A DNA stretch of 64,000 nucleotides from Actinomycetota bacterium (lineage in GTDB: Bacteria; Actinomycetota; Thermoleophilia; Solirubrobacterales; Solirubrobacteraceae), in assembly GCA_005884115.1 (NCBI GenBank), contig VAXW01000002.1:310001-374000 (forward strand), in the 5' to 3' direction. This document shows, piece after piece, positions 35,288 to 44,892 of this stretch (positions within the stretch are counted from its first letter, which is position 1; each line of letters starts with the position of its first letter). Under the pieces are notes generated by a model. It was not told the origin of the DNA. It was given only the letters and a program-made list of their open reading frames with translations, and ran no database searches. Made by a program: the position numbers and the translations under genes.

Positions 35288-38149
35288 CTAGATCACGGAG
35301 TTGATCTCGACCTTTTCTTCGCTACGTTGGAGCGTCGTCAACGTCAGGCCCGCCTGCACAGGTGCGCCTTCGCCAACGGCGACCATCAGGACGTCGGCAG
35401 GCATCCCTTCGAAGTTTTCCGGTTTCTGTTTGCCGGATTTGCTCAGGAATTTCAGCGTCGCCGTGAGCGCCATTTTGTTGGAGGCGACGGGCACCAGGAC
35501 CGAGCCGCTCACGTCCACGGCCGTGCCGCCGCAGGTGAATTCCATCACCGGCGATCCTTCGGCGGCCGGGAAGAGGTCGAGCGCGATTTTGTCTTTCGCG
35601 AATATTTCGGATTTTTTTTGGACTCCGAGCGAGCCGTCGAGCACGCTCGTGCGGATCACTCCTTCTTCGGCTCCTTCGCTCGTGCATTTGGATGCGCTCA
35701 GTTCACAGCCGGTGAGCGTGAGCACGACGTTGCCCATCGTGTGGCGCCCGGTGTATTCGCCTGTTCCGCTCTGCCCGCTGCAGGAGATGCGGGTGGCTCC
35801 GCCGACGGTTTCGATCGTCGCGGTCGTGAGTTCTTTGATTTTCGTCGTGAATTTCGCGTTCGGTCCCGGGCCCGGTTCCCATTCGAACGAGAATTTTTCG
35901 GACGTCGCCGGAGTCGTGCAGGCCGCCGTGGAGAATCTGCCTTTGACCCCTTTTGCAAGTTTCACGCAGCGCCCGAATTCGGGAGGGTTGGTGGTGGTGA
36001 AGACACCATCGGCGCCTTCGCTCATGCCCGTGGGGTTGGTGGCGACGATCTGGAAGTGGTAGGTCGTTTCCGCGGTCAGGCCCGTCAGTTCGGCCGACAC
36101 CGGCACGGGGTTGGAGCTGGAGCCCGGCAGCATCGTGCAGGGAGCGCTCGACCCGTAGGTGGGAGAGGTGCCGTAGTTGAAGTGGCAGTCGCTGACGAGC
36201 CCGCCCTGCGGGTTCACGGTGGCGTTGAGCGTCGCGCTGGACTGCGTGACGGCAGTTGCCGGCCTGGTCTCGACCGTCGGCGGTTGCGGGATGTTGACGA
36301 ACGCCCAAGCCGCGCCGGCGTTCGTGTTGTCGCCGGGGCCGCCGACCAGGGCGGTCGTGCCGTCGCTCGAGAGCGCCACACCCGCGCCGAACAGGCCGGC
36401 CCCGCTCGCGTCGGCTGCCGTGAGCTTCGTGCCGGCCTGTTCCCATGTCGAGCCCGAACGCGTGAACACCCACGCGGCCCCGACCCCGGTGTTGTCGCCC
36501 CGTCCTCCGATGAGCGCCGTGTTCCCGTCGGCGGACAACGCCACGCTGTAGCCGAACAGGCCGCGGCCGACCTCGCCGCCACCGGTCAGCTTCGAACCCT
36601 GCTGCGACCAGCTGCCTCCGGAGCGCACGAAAACCCACGTGGCGCCCGCTTCGGAGCTGTCGGCGAGGCCGCCGACCAGGGCCGTGTTGCCGTCGGCGGA
36701 CAGCGCCACGCTGTAGCCGACGTGCGCTTCCCCGACCTCACCGCTTCCCGTCAGCTTCGCGCCCTGCTGCGACCAGCTGCCTTCGGAGCGCACGAACACC
36801 CACGCCGCTCCTGCGCTTGAGTTGTCGGTACCCGCGCCGATCAGCGCCGTGTCGCCGCTTTCCGACAATGCAACGCGAAGCCCGAAGTGACCTTTGCCGG
36901 TCTCGCCACTTCCCGTCAGCTTCGCGCCCTGCTGCGACCAGCTGCCTTCGGAGCGCACGAACACCCACGCCGCGCCGACGCCGCCGTTGTCGTTGAGCGC
37001 GCCGACCATCGCCGTGTTCCCGTCCGCGGACAGCGCGGTGCCGATGCCGAATTCCGCACTGCCAACCTCTTCCGCGCCCGTCAGCTTGGGGCCCTGCTGC
37101 GACCAGCTGCCTTCCGAGCGCACGAACACCCACGCCCCGCCGACACTGGAGTTGTCTACCGGCCCGCCGATCAGCGCAGTGTTGCCGTCGGAGGAGACCG
37201 AGACACGGAACCCGAAGCGTGCTTTGCCAACCTCTTCGGCGCCCGTCAGCTTAGGGCCCTGCTGCGACCAGCTGCCTTCCGAGCGCACGAACACCCACGC
37301 CGCGCCGACGCCGCCGTTGTCTCCCGGTCCGCCGACCACGGCCGTGTTTCCGTCGGCCGAAAGCGCGACGCCTTCGCCGAGTTCACCGCCGCCGCTCTCT
37401 TCGCCGCCGGTCAGCTTCGAGCCCTGTTGGAAGAAGGGGTCGACGCGTAGCGGATAGCGCGCGCCGCGGTCGTCGATCAGTAGCTGAAGGTCGCCCCCTG
37501 CCCGGCGCATGGCTGCCGGCAGCGACCGGCCCCTGTCATCGATCACGCTCAGCTCGCCGTAGCGGAGGGCGACGGCGCCCGCTCGGGTGCGAAACACGAT
37601 CTGCGAGCCCGCCTGCTCGGCCCTCAGCGAGCCACTCAACCGCATCGCGAGCACGGCAGCTCCGGCACCGGCACGCGGTCGCCTATGCAGGATGAAGCCC
37701 TGCTCCAGGCCGTATGGCCCGTTGCCGTAGAGCGCCGTGACCGTCGCGTGGGCGTAGATGAGGCGGCTCCCGGCGCTCCTCGGCGCCACCGCTGCGGCGG
37801 GGCGGAGGTGGCCGATGCGCCCAAAGGCCGGCGCCCCGAGCGACAGCGTCCCGCCCGCGGTGCGCAGCCGGACCGTCGCGGCGCTGAAGGTGGTCTCGAT
37901 GCCGCCGCCCCGCGTCTGCAGCTCCGTTCCGCGCCGGGCGGCCCAGTAGGAGTGATCGGATGCGCCCATCGCCTTCGAGGCCGCCGCCAGAAGCCCCGCC
38001 GGCAGCGCCCTGACGGCAGCGCGCGCGTGAGCGGCGCCCGCCGGGGGCGCCGCTGTGTCGGGCGGCGAGAACCACGGCGGCAAGGCCAGCGCAAGCCCAG
38101 CGAGGAGGGCAATCGCGGCGCCCACCGGGGCGGTGCGACCCAGCCTCAT
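35288..38149 (-). CDS. Secreted seven-blade FG-GAP-type propeller protein with Fn3-like domain
   Basis: 953 residues from ATG 38149, whose signal sequence is MRLGRTAPVGAAIALLAGLA; GTG 38206 would add 19 residues. Residues 30-245 form an N-terminal module with NGPYGLEQGF and a YPLRVDP end. Seven repeats of about 55 residues follow, each LTG-x-E-x-G, FG-x-x-VALSADGNTALIGG, GAAWVFVRS-x-GSWSQQG, giving a seven-bladed propeller. Then come an Fn3-like domain (TVNPQGGLVSDCHFNYG) and a C-terminal domain with paired Cys. In the last 300 codons Glu is mostly GAA and Lys mostly AAA. A paralogue lies at 46946. Confidence 0.85.
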   Translation of the reverse strand: MRLGRTAPVGAAIALLAGLALALPPWFSPPDTAAPPAGAAHARAAVRALPAGLLAAASKAMGASDHSYWAARRGTELQTRGGGIETTFSAATVRLRTAGGTLSLGAPAFGRIGHLRPAAAVAPRSAGSRLIYAHATVTALYGNGPYGLEQGFILHRRPRAGAGAAVLAMRLSGSLRAEQAGSQIVFRTRAGAVALRYGELSVIDDRGRSLPAAMRRAGGDLQLLIDDRGARYPLRVDPFFQQGSKLTGGEESGGGELGEGVALSADGNTAVVGGPGDNGGVGAAWVFVRSEGSWSQQGPKLTGAEEVGKARFGFRVSVSSDGNTALIGGPVDNSSVGGAWVFVRSEGSWSQQGPKLTGAEEVGSAEFGIGTALSADGNTAMVGALNDNGGVGAAWVFVRSEGSWSQQGAKLTGSGETGKGHFGLRVALSESGDTALIGAGTDNSSAGAAWVFVRSEGSWSQQGAKLTGSGEVGEAHVGYSVALSADGNTALVGGLADSSEAGATWVFVRSGGSWSQQGSKLTGGGEVGRGLFGYSVALSADGNTALIGGRGDNTGVGAAWVFTRSGSTWEQAGTKLTAADASGAGLFGAGVALSSDGTTALVGGPGDNTNAGAAWAFVNIPQPPTVETRPATAVTQSSATLNATVNPQGGLVSDCHFNYGTSPTYGSSAPCTMLPGSSSNPVPVSAELTGLTAETTYHFQIVATNPTGMSEGADGVFTTTNPPEFGRCVKLAKGVKGRFSTAACTTPATSEKFSFEWEPGPGPNAKFTTKIKELTTATIETVGGATRISCSGQSGTGEYTGRHTMGNVVLTLTGCELSASKCTSEGAEEGVIRTSVLDGSLGVQKKSEIFAKDKIALDLFPAAEGSPVMEFTCGGTAVDVSGSVLVPVASNKMALTATLKFLSKSGKQKPENFEGMPADVLMVAVGEGAPVQAGLTLTTLQRSEEKVEINSVI
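36270..37432 (-). repeat. Tandem 165-bp coding repeats of the propeller
   Basis: Seven in-frame units of about 165 bases within the gene above; the central copies (36600-37300) share long near-identical stretches around GACCAGCTGCC, pointing to recent duplication or gene conversion. Confidence 0.85.
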
Positions 38150-38202
38150 CGTCAGCCCGGTCGCGACCTCAGGTACGAGCACGGGGTGCGAGCGCGGAGC
38201 GC

Positions 38203-38376
38203 TCACCAGCTGTAGGTGAACTTGTCGTAGACGTTCACGGGACTGACGGCCTTGGCGACGGTCGCCGTCACGTCAACCGTGCCGGCGGCGCCGGGCGGAA
38301 AGGTCATCTTACAGCGCGTGCTGCTCGCTCACGACACGCCCGTGGCCTTGGCTTTGCCGAGCTTGAACGACGAGGC
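38203..38376 (-). pseudogene. IPT/TIG domain fragment with internal TGA
   Basis: The minus frame reads SSFKLGKAKATGVS, a TGA, then ASSTRCKMTFPPGAAGTVDV and ends YDKFTYSW at a stop at 38203. It aligns with the last IPT domain of the 32930 gene, where the TGA position is Cys (TGC to TGA is one change). No upstream part remains. Its stop overlaps GTG 38206 of the propeller gene as GTGA. Confidence 0.75.
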
Positions 38377-38439
38377 GGGCCGCCGCGAGGAGCCGCGGCA
38401 GCCAGCAGCCGAGGCTAGGATTGCTCGCCGACGCCGGCC

Positions 38440-39288
38440 ATGTCCCACTCCTCTTCCGCTGAGCCCGAGCTGATCGACCTCATGCACCTGGGACGGGCGA
38501 ACGTGATCGGCGCGTGGCGACTCGGTGACGTGATCGTCGATCCGGGACCCAGCAGCTGCCTCAGCGAGCTGCTGGCGGCGCTCGTTGGACGCCCGCCGCG
38601 GGTGCTCGCGCTGACGCACATCCACCTCGATCATGCCGGCGCAGCCGGCTCGCTCGTGCGCCACTTCCCGGATGCCGAAGTGTGGGTTCACGAACGTGGC
38701 GCGGCTCACCTGATCGACCCGAGCAAGCTGCTCGCGAGCGCGCAGCGCCTGTACGGCGATGAGATGCACCGCCTGTGGGGCGATGTGCTGCCGGTTCCCG
38801 CAGATCGCCTGCGGGTGCTCGGCGGCGGCGAGGTCATAGGCGAGTTCGCGGTCGCCTACACGCCCGGTCACGCCTCCCATCACGTCTCCTACCTGCACCG
38901 GCCGACGCGTCGCGCGTTCACGGGAGACGTCACCGGCGTGCGCATCGGGCGGGGCCGCGTGATGGCTCCGACGCCGCCGCCGGACATCGACGTGGAGGCA
39001 TGGCACGCCTCTCTGAATCTGATCGAGGCGTGGAGACCCCTCGCCCTGTCGCTGACCCACTTCGGCAACTACGAGGACGTCGCCGATCACCTGCTGGCGG
39101 CACGCACCGCGCTCGATTACGAGCGCGAGCTCGCGCTCGACTGCACCGAGGAGCGCTTCTGCGCGGCCATCCGCGCCGCTGTCTCCTCCTCCGGCGCAGC
39201 GGACGCCGCGGCGGCCTACGAGCAGGCGATGCCGCCTGCGCAGAGCTTCAGCGGCCTGCGCCGCTACCTCAACCGCCGGGCGAACTGA
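38440..39288 (+). CDS. MBL-fold metallo-hydrolase
   Basis: 282 residues from ATG 38440. Metallo-beta-lactamase fold: LALTHIHLDHAGAAGSLVRH carries the HxHxDH metal motif, TPGHASHHVSYLH the next His, FTGDVTGVRIG the bridging Asp, and LSLTHFGNYEDV the last His. Substrate unknown; glyoxalase II-like or lactonase activities are typical of the fold. Confidence 0.92.
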   Translation: MSHSSSAEPELIDLMHLGRANVIGAWRLGDVIVDPGPSSCLSELLAALVGRPPRVLALTHIHLDHAGAAGSLVRHFPDAEVWVHERGAAHLIDPSKLLASAQRLYGDEMHRLWGDVLPVPADRLRVLGGGEVIGEFAVAYTPGHASHHVSYLHRPTRRAFTGDVTGVRIGRGRVMAPTPPPDIDVEAWHASLNLIEAWRPLALSLTHFGNYEDVADHLLAARTALDYERELALDCTEERFCAAIRAAVSSSGAADAAAAYEQAMPPAQSFSGLRRYLNRRAN

Positions 39289-39419
39289 CGCGCCCTCGCC
39301 CAGGGCGCGACCCGGCGCCGGGGTGCGGACCGGCACGAACGCCGCACCAAGCCACGCCAGCGCGCGGCCCGGTCGGCCGCGCCAGACCACGCGAGCTTCT
39401 CTGACAGACTGCGCGGGCC

Positions 39420-39839
39420 GTGGCGCCGACGAACCCGCACATCACGCCCGAGCTGAGCGCCGAGCGGCTCGCGGGCACGTTTCCGGGAGATCTCGGGATC
39501 AAGATCACGGAGATAACCGACGAGCACGTGCGCGGCCGAATGTCGGTCGACCGCCGCCACCTGCACCCCATGGGCTATGTACACGGCGGCGCCTGGGTCG
39601 CGTTCGCCGACACGATCGCCGCCTGGGGGACATTGCGCCACCTGCCAGATGGGAAGGGCTTCACGACGGTCGAGCTGAAGATGAACGTCCTCGCCTCCGC
39701 CAGCGCGGGCGATGAGCTGAGCGCCATCGGCGAGCCCCTGCACGTGGGCTCGCGCACGCACGTGTGGGAGGTGCGCGTCTTTCGCGGAGAGGGCGACCGG
39801 CTCTCAGCGAACTTCATCTGCACGCAGATCGTGCTCTGA
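39420..39839 (+). CDS. PaaI/hotdog-fold thioesterase
   Basis: 139 residues from GTG 39420. Hotdog thioesterase signature HPMGYVHGGAWVAFADTIAA, with the HGG loop and the central helix Asp, then TVELKMNVLASASAGDELSA. Likely hydrolyses a small acyl- or aryl-CoA. Same direction as the MBL-fold gene, 131 bases downstream. Confidence 0.92.
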   Translation: MAPTNPHITPELSAERLAGTFPGDLGIKITEITDEHVRGRMSVDRRHLHPMGYVHGGAWVAFADTIAAWGTLRHLPDGKGFTTVELKMNVLASASAGDELSAIGEPLHVGSRTHVWEVRVFRGEGDRLSANFICTQIVL

Positions 39840-39942
39840 GCAGCGCTACGACGCTCAGGACCACGCGAGCGACCACAGGCTCAGCGCGGCCGGCGTCGCC
39901 AGCCCCGAAAGCCCTCCGAGCGTGTGCCGTCGGACCGGCCCC

Positions 39943-40833
39943 TTAGAGCGCGCGCAGGAACTCGAGCAGTGCCGCGTTGACCGCGTCGGGCTCCTGCTGC
40001 TGAACCCAGTGCCCCGCACCCCCGACCACGACCTGGGCGCGCAGGTCGGTGACCCACCCCTGCATCGCCTCGGCGGGCATGAAGCTCCGCACGGGGTCGC
40101 GCTCGCCCGTCAAGAACATCGCGGGCTGCTCCACGCGGCGCTCGGCGACCCCGGCCTTGAGCTCCCAGTTGCGGTCGATGTTGCGGTACCAGTTGAGGCC
40201 GCCGGTGAATCCCGTCCGCTCGAACGCCTCGATGTACACAGCGAGCTCGGCCTCAGACAGCCACGCCGGCACCTCAGGCGCGCGCCCGTCCTCCTCGGCC
40301 CACTCCGCGGTCCACTGTCGCGAGGTCGTCAGAGTCCGGCGCACATCTCTGGCGAGCGCCGCGTCGGCGACGCCGGGCTCTTGGAACCACACGATGTAGA
40401 AGTCCTCGCCCAGGTGGCGGCGCATGATCGCCAGCGGCGCGGCGGGCGCCCGGGGGACGAACGGCACGCTCAGGCCGACGACGGCGCGCACCTGCTGCGG
40501 ATGCAGTACGGCGAGATCCCATACGAGGCTCGCCCCCCAGTCGTGACCGATGAAGACCGCCGAGTCCTCGCCGTAGGCGTCGAGCAGGCCGCAGAGGTCG
40601 CCCGCGAGGGTGATGACGTCATAGGCCTCCACCTCCGGCGGTGCCGAGCTTCCTCCGAACCCGCGCAGGTCAGGCGCGAGCACGCGGAAGCCCGCAGCGG
40701 TCAGCGCTCCTATCTGGTGCCGCCACGAGAAAGCGAGCTCTGGAAAGCCGTGGCACAGGACGAGCAGCGGCCCCTCGCCCGCCTCGGTCACGCGCAGCTC
40801 GATGCCGTTCGTCGCGACTTGACGCTCCACCAC
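39943..40833 (-). CDS. Alpha/beta hydrolase, epoxide hydrolase-like
   Basis: 296 residues from GTG 40833, which has AAGG eight bases upstream; the frame is open further but adds an Arg-rich shadow. Motifs: HGFPELAFSWRHQ with the HG-x-P oxyanion motif, nucleophile Asp in IGHDWGASLVWDLA, cap-domain Tyr residues, and catalytic His in VVVGGAGHWVQQQEP. An Asp nucleophile in GHDWG is characteristic of soluble epoxide hydrolases and haloalkane dehalogenases. Confidence 0.9.
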   Translation of the reverse strand: MVERQVATNGIELRVTEAGEGPLLVLCHGFPELAFSWRHQIGALTAAGFRVLAPDLRGFGGSSAPPEVEAYDVITLAGDLCGLLDAYGEDSAVFIGHDWGASLVWDLAVLHPQQVRAVVGLSVPFVPRAPAAPLAIMRRHLGEDFYIVWFQEPGVADAALARDVRRTLTTSRQWTAEWAEEDGRAPEVPAWLSEAELAVYIEAFERTGFTGGLNWYRNIDRNWELKAGVAERRVEQPAMFLTGERDPVRSFMPAEAMQGWVTDLRAQVVVGGAGHWVQQQEPDAVNAALLEFLRAL

Positions 40834-40894
40834 CGAGCGCACCTTACGCTTTCGCCGGCGGGTCGGCCCCCAAGCGGCGAAGACGGCGCCGCAG

Positions 40895-42946
40895 TCAGCT
40901 GAACAGCGCGTCGACCGAGACGGCGATCGTGCGTCGCGCCGGCTGCGGTGCCGGCGCCAGCGGCGCAACCGGCTCGCGGTCGTGGACGACCTCGAAGAGG
41001 CGCTGCACCTCAACGCTCAGGAAGCGCGATGCCGAGCCGAGCCCGTGGGCGTCGTCGCCGCCGCGCGGACGGTGGAAGTAGCGGCTCGGGACATAGACCT
41101 GCAGCAAGCGGCGCGCGCGCGTCAGCGCGACGTACAGCAGCCGGCGCTCCTCGGCGATGCCCTCCTCGCTGGCCGCGTTCATGTCGGCGGGGAAGTTGCC
41201 GTCGTAGGCGCCGATCACATGCACCGCTTCCCACTCGAGCCCCTTCGCCGAGTGCACGGTGCTCAGCACGAGATAGTCCTCGTCGAGATGTGGCGGGCGT
41301 GCGAGGTCGGCGCTCGAGCAGGGCGGATCGAGCACCAGCTCGGATACGAACTGCCGCACCGACTCGGAGCTGCGCGCTGCCGCGGCCAGCTGGTCGAGGT
41401 CCGATACGCGCGCCCGCCCGTCCTCGTAGCGAGCCGTGATCAGCGGCGCGAGCGCCTCGCACAGCTGCTCGACGAGCGCGCCCGAACTTGCCTTTGCATC
41501 AGCGCCGTGCGCGCAAGCCAGGGCCTCGAGCAGGGCGACCGCGGGTGCACGCGCGCTGTCGGGAAGCTCCAGGCACGCCTGCGGCCAGCGATCGAGCGAA
41601 GGTGCGCGGCCGCCCGGCGCTTGCAGGGCGTCGAGCGCTCGGCGCGCGCGAACCGGGCCCACGCCGTCCAGGAGCTGGAGCACCCGGAACCAGCTCACCT
41701 CGTCGGCCGGGTTGTCGCAGAGGCGTAGCAGCGCGATCAGATCCTTCACGTGGGCGGCGTCCAGGAACCTCAGGCCGCCGTACTTCACGAACGGGATTCC
41801 CCGCCGCGCGAGCTCGAGCTCGAGCAGGTCTGAGTCGTGGCCGGTGCGAAACAGCACTGCCTGGCGGCGCAGTTCCATGCCCTGCTCGCGCGCCGCGCTC
41901 ACTCGTTCGCAGACCTCGTGCGCCTGCGCACCCTCGTCGCGGGGGAAGCACAGCACCGGCGCCTGCCCGCCCTCGCGCTCGGTCCACAGCGTCTTGGGAT
42001 AACCGCTCTCATCCTGAGCCGAGACGGCGTTCGCCACCGCCAGGATCGGCGCCGCAGAGCGGTAGTTCTGCTCGAGCTTGATCGTGCACGCGTCGGGGAA
42101 GTGCTCGGGGAAGTCGAGGATGTGGCGCGCGCTCGCCGCGCGGAAGCCGTAGATGGCCTGGAAGTCGTCGCCGACGACCGTCAGCTCGCGGCGCGTTCCT
42201 CGCAGGCTGCGCACGATGTCGACCTGGATGCCGTTGACGTCCTGGTACTCGTCCACGAGCACGTGCTCGAAGGAGTCGCCCATCGCGGCTCCGACGACCT
42301 CGTCGCGAGCGAGCGCACGCCAGTAGAGCAGCAGGTCGTCTAGGTCGAGCACGCCGAGAGCACGCTTGCGCGCGCCGTAGGCGCGGAAGCTCTCGGCGAG
42401 CGCCTCGCGGTGCTCGGCGCACCAGGGAAATGACTCCGCCAGCATCTCCGCGAGCGGCGCCTGCGAGTTGACCGTGCGCGAGTAGATGTCGAGCATCGTC
42501 TGCGCGCGGGGGAAGCGGCGGCGGCTCTGCGCCTGGCCGCGGTCCTCGCGCACGAGGTCGAGCAGGTCGGCTGCGTCGGCGGCGTCGAGCAGCCCGAAGC
42601 CGGGGTCGAGGCCCAGCGAGGAGGCGTGCAGGCGCACCATGCGGTGGGCCACCGAATGGAACGTCCCGCCTACCACGGGGCCAGCCTGCGGGGCCGCCCG
42701 CTCGGCGAGCGCGCGTGCGCGGCGGACCATCTCGCGTGCGGCTCGCCGCATAAACGTCAACAGCAGGATGCGCTCCGCGGGTATGCCTTCGCTCAGCAGC
42801 CAGGCCATGCGCGAGCACAGGGTCGTGGTCTTGCCCGTTCCGGCGCCGGCGAGGATGAGGAGCGGTCCGCCGGCATGCGTGGCGGCGGCGCGCTGCGCGC
42901 CGTTCAGATCATCGAGCCATGCGCGCGCGGCACGATCGTCGAACAT
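40895..42946 (-). CDS. UvrD/Rep/PcrA-family ATP-dependent DNA helicase
   Basis: SF1A 3'-5' helicase of 683 residues. Walker A GAGTGKTTTLCSRMAWLL, motif Ia TFMRRAAREMVRRA, Walker B HVLVDEYQDVNGIQ, motif III VGDDFQAIYGFRAA, motif IV KLEQNYRS, motif V LSTVHSAKGLEWEAVHVIGA and motif VI EERRLLYVALTRARRLL are all intact. DEYQD instead of DE-S/T-QD and the short length fit actinobacterial UvrD2-like or Rep-like enzymes. Divergent from the monooxygenase gene. Confidence 0.94.
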   Translation of the reverse strand: MFDDRAARAWLDDLNGAQRAAATHAGGPLLILAGAGTGKTTTLCSRMAWLLSEGIPAERILLLTFMRRAAREMVRRARALAERAAPQAGPVVGGTFHSVAHRMVRLHASSLGLDPGFGLLDAADAADLLDLVREDRGQAQSRRRFPRAQTMLDIYSRTVNSQAPLAEMLAESFPWCAEHREALAESFRAYGARKRALGVLDLDDLLLYWRALARDEVVGAAMGDSFEHVLVDEYQDVNGIQVDIVRSLRGTRRELTVVGDDFQAIYGFRAASARHILDFPEHFPDACTIKLEQNYRSAAPILAVANAVSAQDESGYPKTLWTEREGGQAPVLCFPRDEGAQAHEVCERVSAAREQGMELRRQAVLFRTGHDSDLLELELARRGIPFVKYGGLRFLDAAHVKDLIALLRLCDNPADEVSWFRVLQLLDGVGPVRARRALDALQAPGGRAPSLDRWPQACLELPDSARAPAVALLEALACAHGADAKASSGALVEQLCEALAPLITARYEDGRARVSDLDQLAAAARSSESVRQFVSELVLDPPCSSADLARPPHLDEDYLVLSTVHSAKGLEWEAVHVIGAYDGNFPADMNAASEEGIAEERRLLYVALTRARRLLQVYVPSRYFHRPRGGDDAHGLGSASRFLSVEVQRLFEVVHDREPVAPLAPAPQPARRTIAVSVDALFS

Positions 42947-43101
42947 GCGTTCGCCAAGCTAGGGGACTCCCCGGATGGAGCGCACGCCCGCTTGCAAGGG
43001 CCGAGTGCGGACGCCGCGCGAACCTTTCCTGGGCGCTCGCTCGACTTAGGCTACGCTGGCTCCTCGCACGCGCGCGATGCGCGTGCACCCACACGCCGGG
43101 G

Positions 43102-44619
43102 ATGACAGACGCCGCAATCACCGAGATGCCGCCTGAGCACGTCGACGTCCTGATAGTGGGTGCCGGCCTCTCCGGTATCGGCGCCGCCTGCCACCTGCAG
43201 GAAAGCTGCCCCGGCAAGAGCTACGCGATCCTCGAGGCGCGCGAGCGCATAGGCGGCACGTGGGACCTCTTCAGGTACCCCGGGATCCGCTCGGATTCCG
43301 ACATGTACACGCTGGGATACGTCTTCCGGCCGTGGAGTGAGCCCAAGGCGATCGCGGACGGGTCCTCGATCCTTTCCTACGTGCGCCAAACGGCGGCCGA
43401 GCACGGCGTCGAGCAGCACATACGCTTCCAGCACCGCGTCGTGAGGCTCGAGTGGTCAAGCGCGCAGGCGCGCTGGACGGTGTACGCAAGGCGCGAAGAC
43501 ACCCAGCAGCAGGTGCGCATGAGCGCTCGCTTCGTGTTGATGTGCAGCGGCTACTACCGCTACGACGAAGGCTACCTGCCCGAGTTCGAGGGCATGGAGC
43601 GCTACCGCGGCCAGATCGTGCACCCCCAGCACTGGGACGAGAACCTCGACTATGAGGGCAAGCGCGTGGTCGTGATCGGCAGCGGCGCAACCGCCGTGAC
43701 GCTCGTGCCCGCGATGGCCCGCAGCGCTGGCCACGTGACCATGCTCCAGCGCTCACCCACCTACATCGTCTCGCTGCCAGCCGAAGACCCGATCGCGAAC
43801 TTCCTGCGCCGCCACCTGCCGGCGAAGCTCGCCTACGCGATCGTGCGCTGGAAGAACGTGCTGCTGACGATGGCGAGCTTCCAGCTGAGCCGGCGCAGGC
43901 CGCGCGTGGCCAAGTGGCTCATTCGCCGGGGCGTGGAAAGACGGCTCCCGCCCGGGTATGACATCGACACTCACTTCAAACCCGCCTACGGCCCGTGGCA
44001 CCAGCGTCTTTGCCTGGTCCCCGACGGCGACCTGTTCGAGGCGATCGGCGAGGGGCGCGCTTCGATCCGCACCGACCACATCGACACCTTCACCGAGAGC
44101 GGCCTGCGGCTCGCCTCAGGCGCGCACCTGGACGCCGATGTGATCATCACCGCTACGGGCCTGAACCTGCAAATCCTGGGCGGCGTCGAGCTGTCTGTCG
44201 ACGGGCGCGAGATCGCCATCCCCGAGACCTATGGCTACAAGGGCATGATGCTCAGCGGCGTGCCCAACCTGGCGCTCGCCTTCGGCTACACGAACGCGTC
44301 GTGGACGCTCAAGTGCGACCTCACGTGCGCGTACGTGTGCCGCCTGCTCAACCACATGGACGCGCGCGGCTACGCCGCGTGCGCGCCCGAGATGAGCGAT
44401 CACTCGGTCGCAGACGAGCCGTTCATCGACTTCTCCTCCGGCTACGTGCTGAGGTCGATCGACAAGTTCCCCAAACAGGGGTCCCGCGCTCCCTGGCGGC
44501 TGTTTCAGAACTACGCGCTCGATGTCCTCAGCCTGCGCTTCAGCCAGCTCGAGGACGGCGTGATGCGCTTCTCGCCCGCGCCCACCCAGGCGCCCGCGCT
44601 CGAGCACGTCGCCGCCTGA
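43102..44619 (+). CDS. FAD-dependent monooxygenase, Baeyer-Villiger/FMO type
   Basis: 505 residues from ATG 43102 (MTDAAITEMPPEHVDVLIVG). FAD site GAGLSGIGAACHLQ, the BVMO/FMO-type motif near YRGQIVHPQHWDE, and NADPH site VIGSGATAVTLVPAMA are in order. ITATGLNLQILGG matches the second family motif. Likely oxidises ketones or hydrophobic substrates; several mycobacterial relatives activate prodrugs. A tandem repeat follows 60 bases downstream. Confidence 0.92.
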   Translation: MTDAAITEMPPEHVDVLIVGAGLSGIGAACHLQESCPGKSYAILEARERIGGTWDLFRYPGIRSDSDMYTLGYVFRPWSEPKAIADGSSILSYVRQTAAEHGVEQHIRFQHRVVRLEWSSAQARWTVYARREDTQQQVRMSARFVLMCSGYYRYDEGYLPEFEGMERYRGQIVHPQHWDENLDYEGKRVVVIGSGATAVTLVPAMARSAGHVTMLQRSPTYIVSLPAEDPIANFLRRHLPAKLAYAIVRWKNVLLTMASFQLSRRRPRVAKWLIRRGVERRLPPGYDIDTHFKPAYGPWHQRLCLVPDGDLFEAIGEGRASIRTDHIDTFTESGLRLASGAHLDADVIITATGLNLQILGGVELSVDGREIAIPETYGYKGMMLSGVPNLALAFGYTNASWTLKCDLTCAYVCRLLNHMDARGYAACAPEMSDHSVADEPFIDFSSGYVLRSIDKFPKQGSRAPWRLFQNYALDVLSLRFSQLEDGVMRFSPAPTQAPALEHVAA

Positions 44620-44679
44620 GAGCGATCCACGCAGCCGCCGATCGCGTCGCCGCCGCCCGGTGCGTACGGCCCGCTCTCA

Positions 44680-44892
44680 CCCCGTCCGCGTCAGGCCTCG
44701 TCCCCGTCCGCGTCAGGCCTCGTCCCCGTCCGCGTCAGGCCTCGTCCCCGTCCGCGTCAGGCCTCGTCCCCGTCCGCGTCACGCCTCGCCCCGTTCGCGT
44801 CAGGCCTCGTCCCCGTCCGCGTCAGGCCTCGCCCCTCGTCCGCGTCAGGCCTCGTCCCCGTCCGCGTCAGGCAACGCCTTCGTCCGCGTGGG
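44680..44892. repeat. 22-bp tandem minisatellite between convergent genes
   Basis: Nine to ten copies of a 22-base unit (CCCCGTCCGCGTCAGGCCTC plus GT), the first four identical and later ones diverged. It fills the gap after the monooxygenase and extends into the last codons of the cyclase gene, whose stop (44867) lies inside one unit. No spacers, so it is not CRISPR. Confidence 0.95.

Noticed and set aside
35327..36820. Plus-strand ORF of 497 codons over the propeller gene
   Set aside because: Antisense of repeated coding units; the translated product is Arg/Gly/Ala low-complexity with no domain.
44680..44892. CRISPR-like array
   Set aside because: The 22-base units are directly adjacent with no unique spacers, and no cas gene is near; it is a tandem minisatellite.
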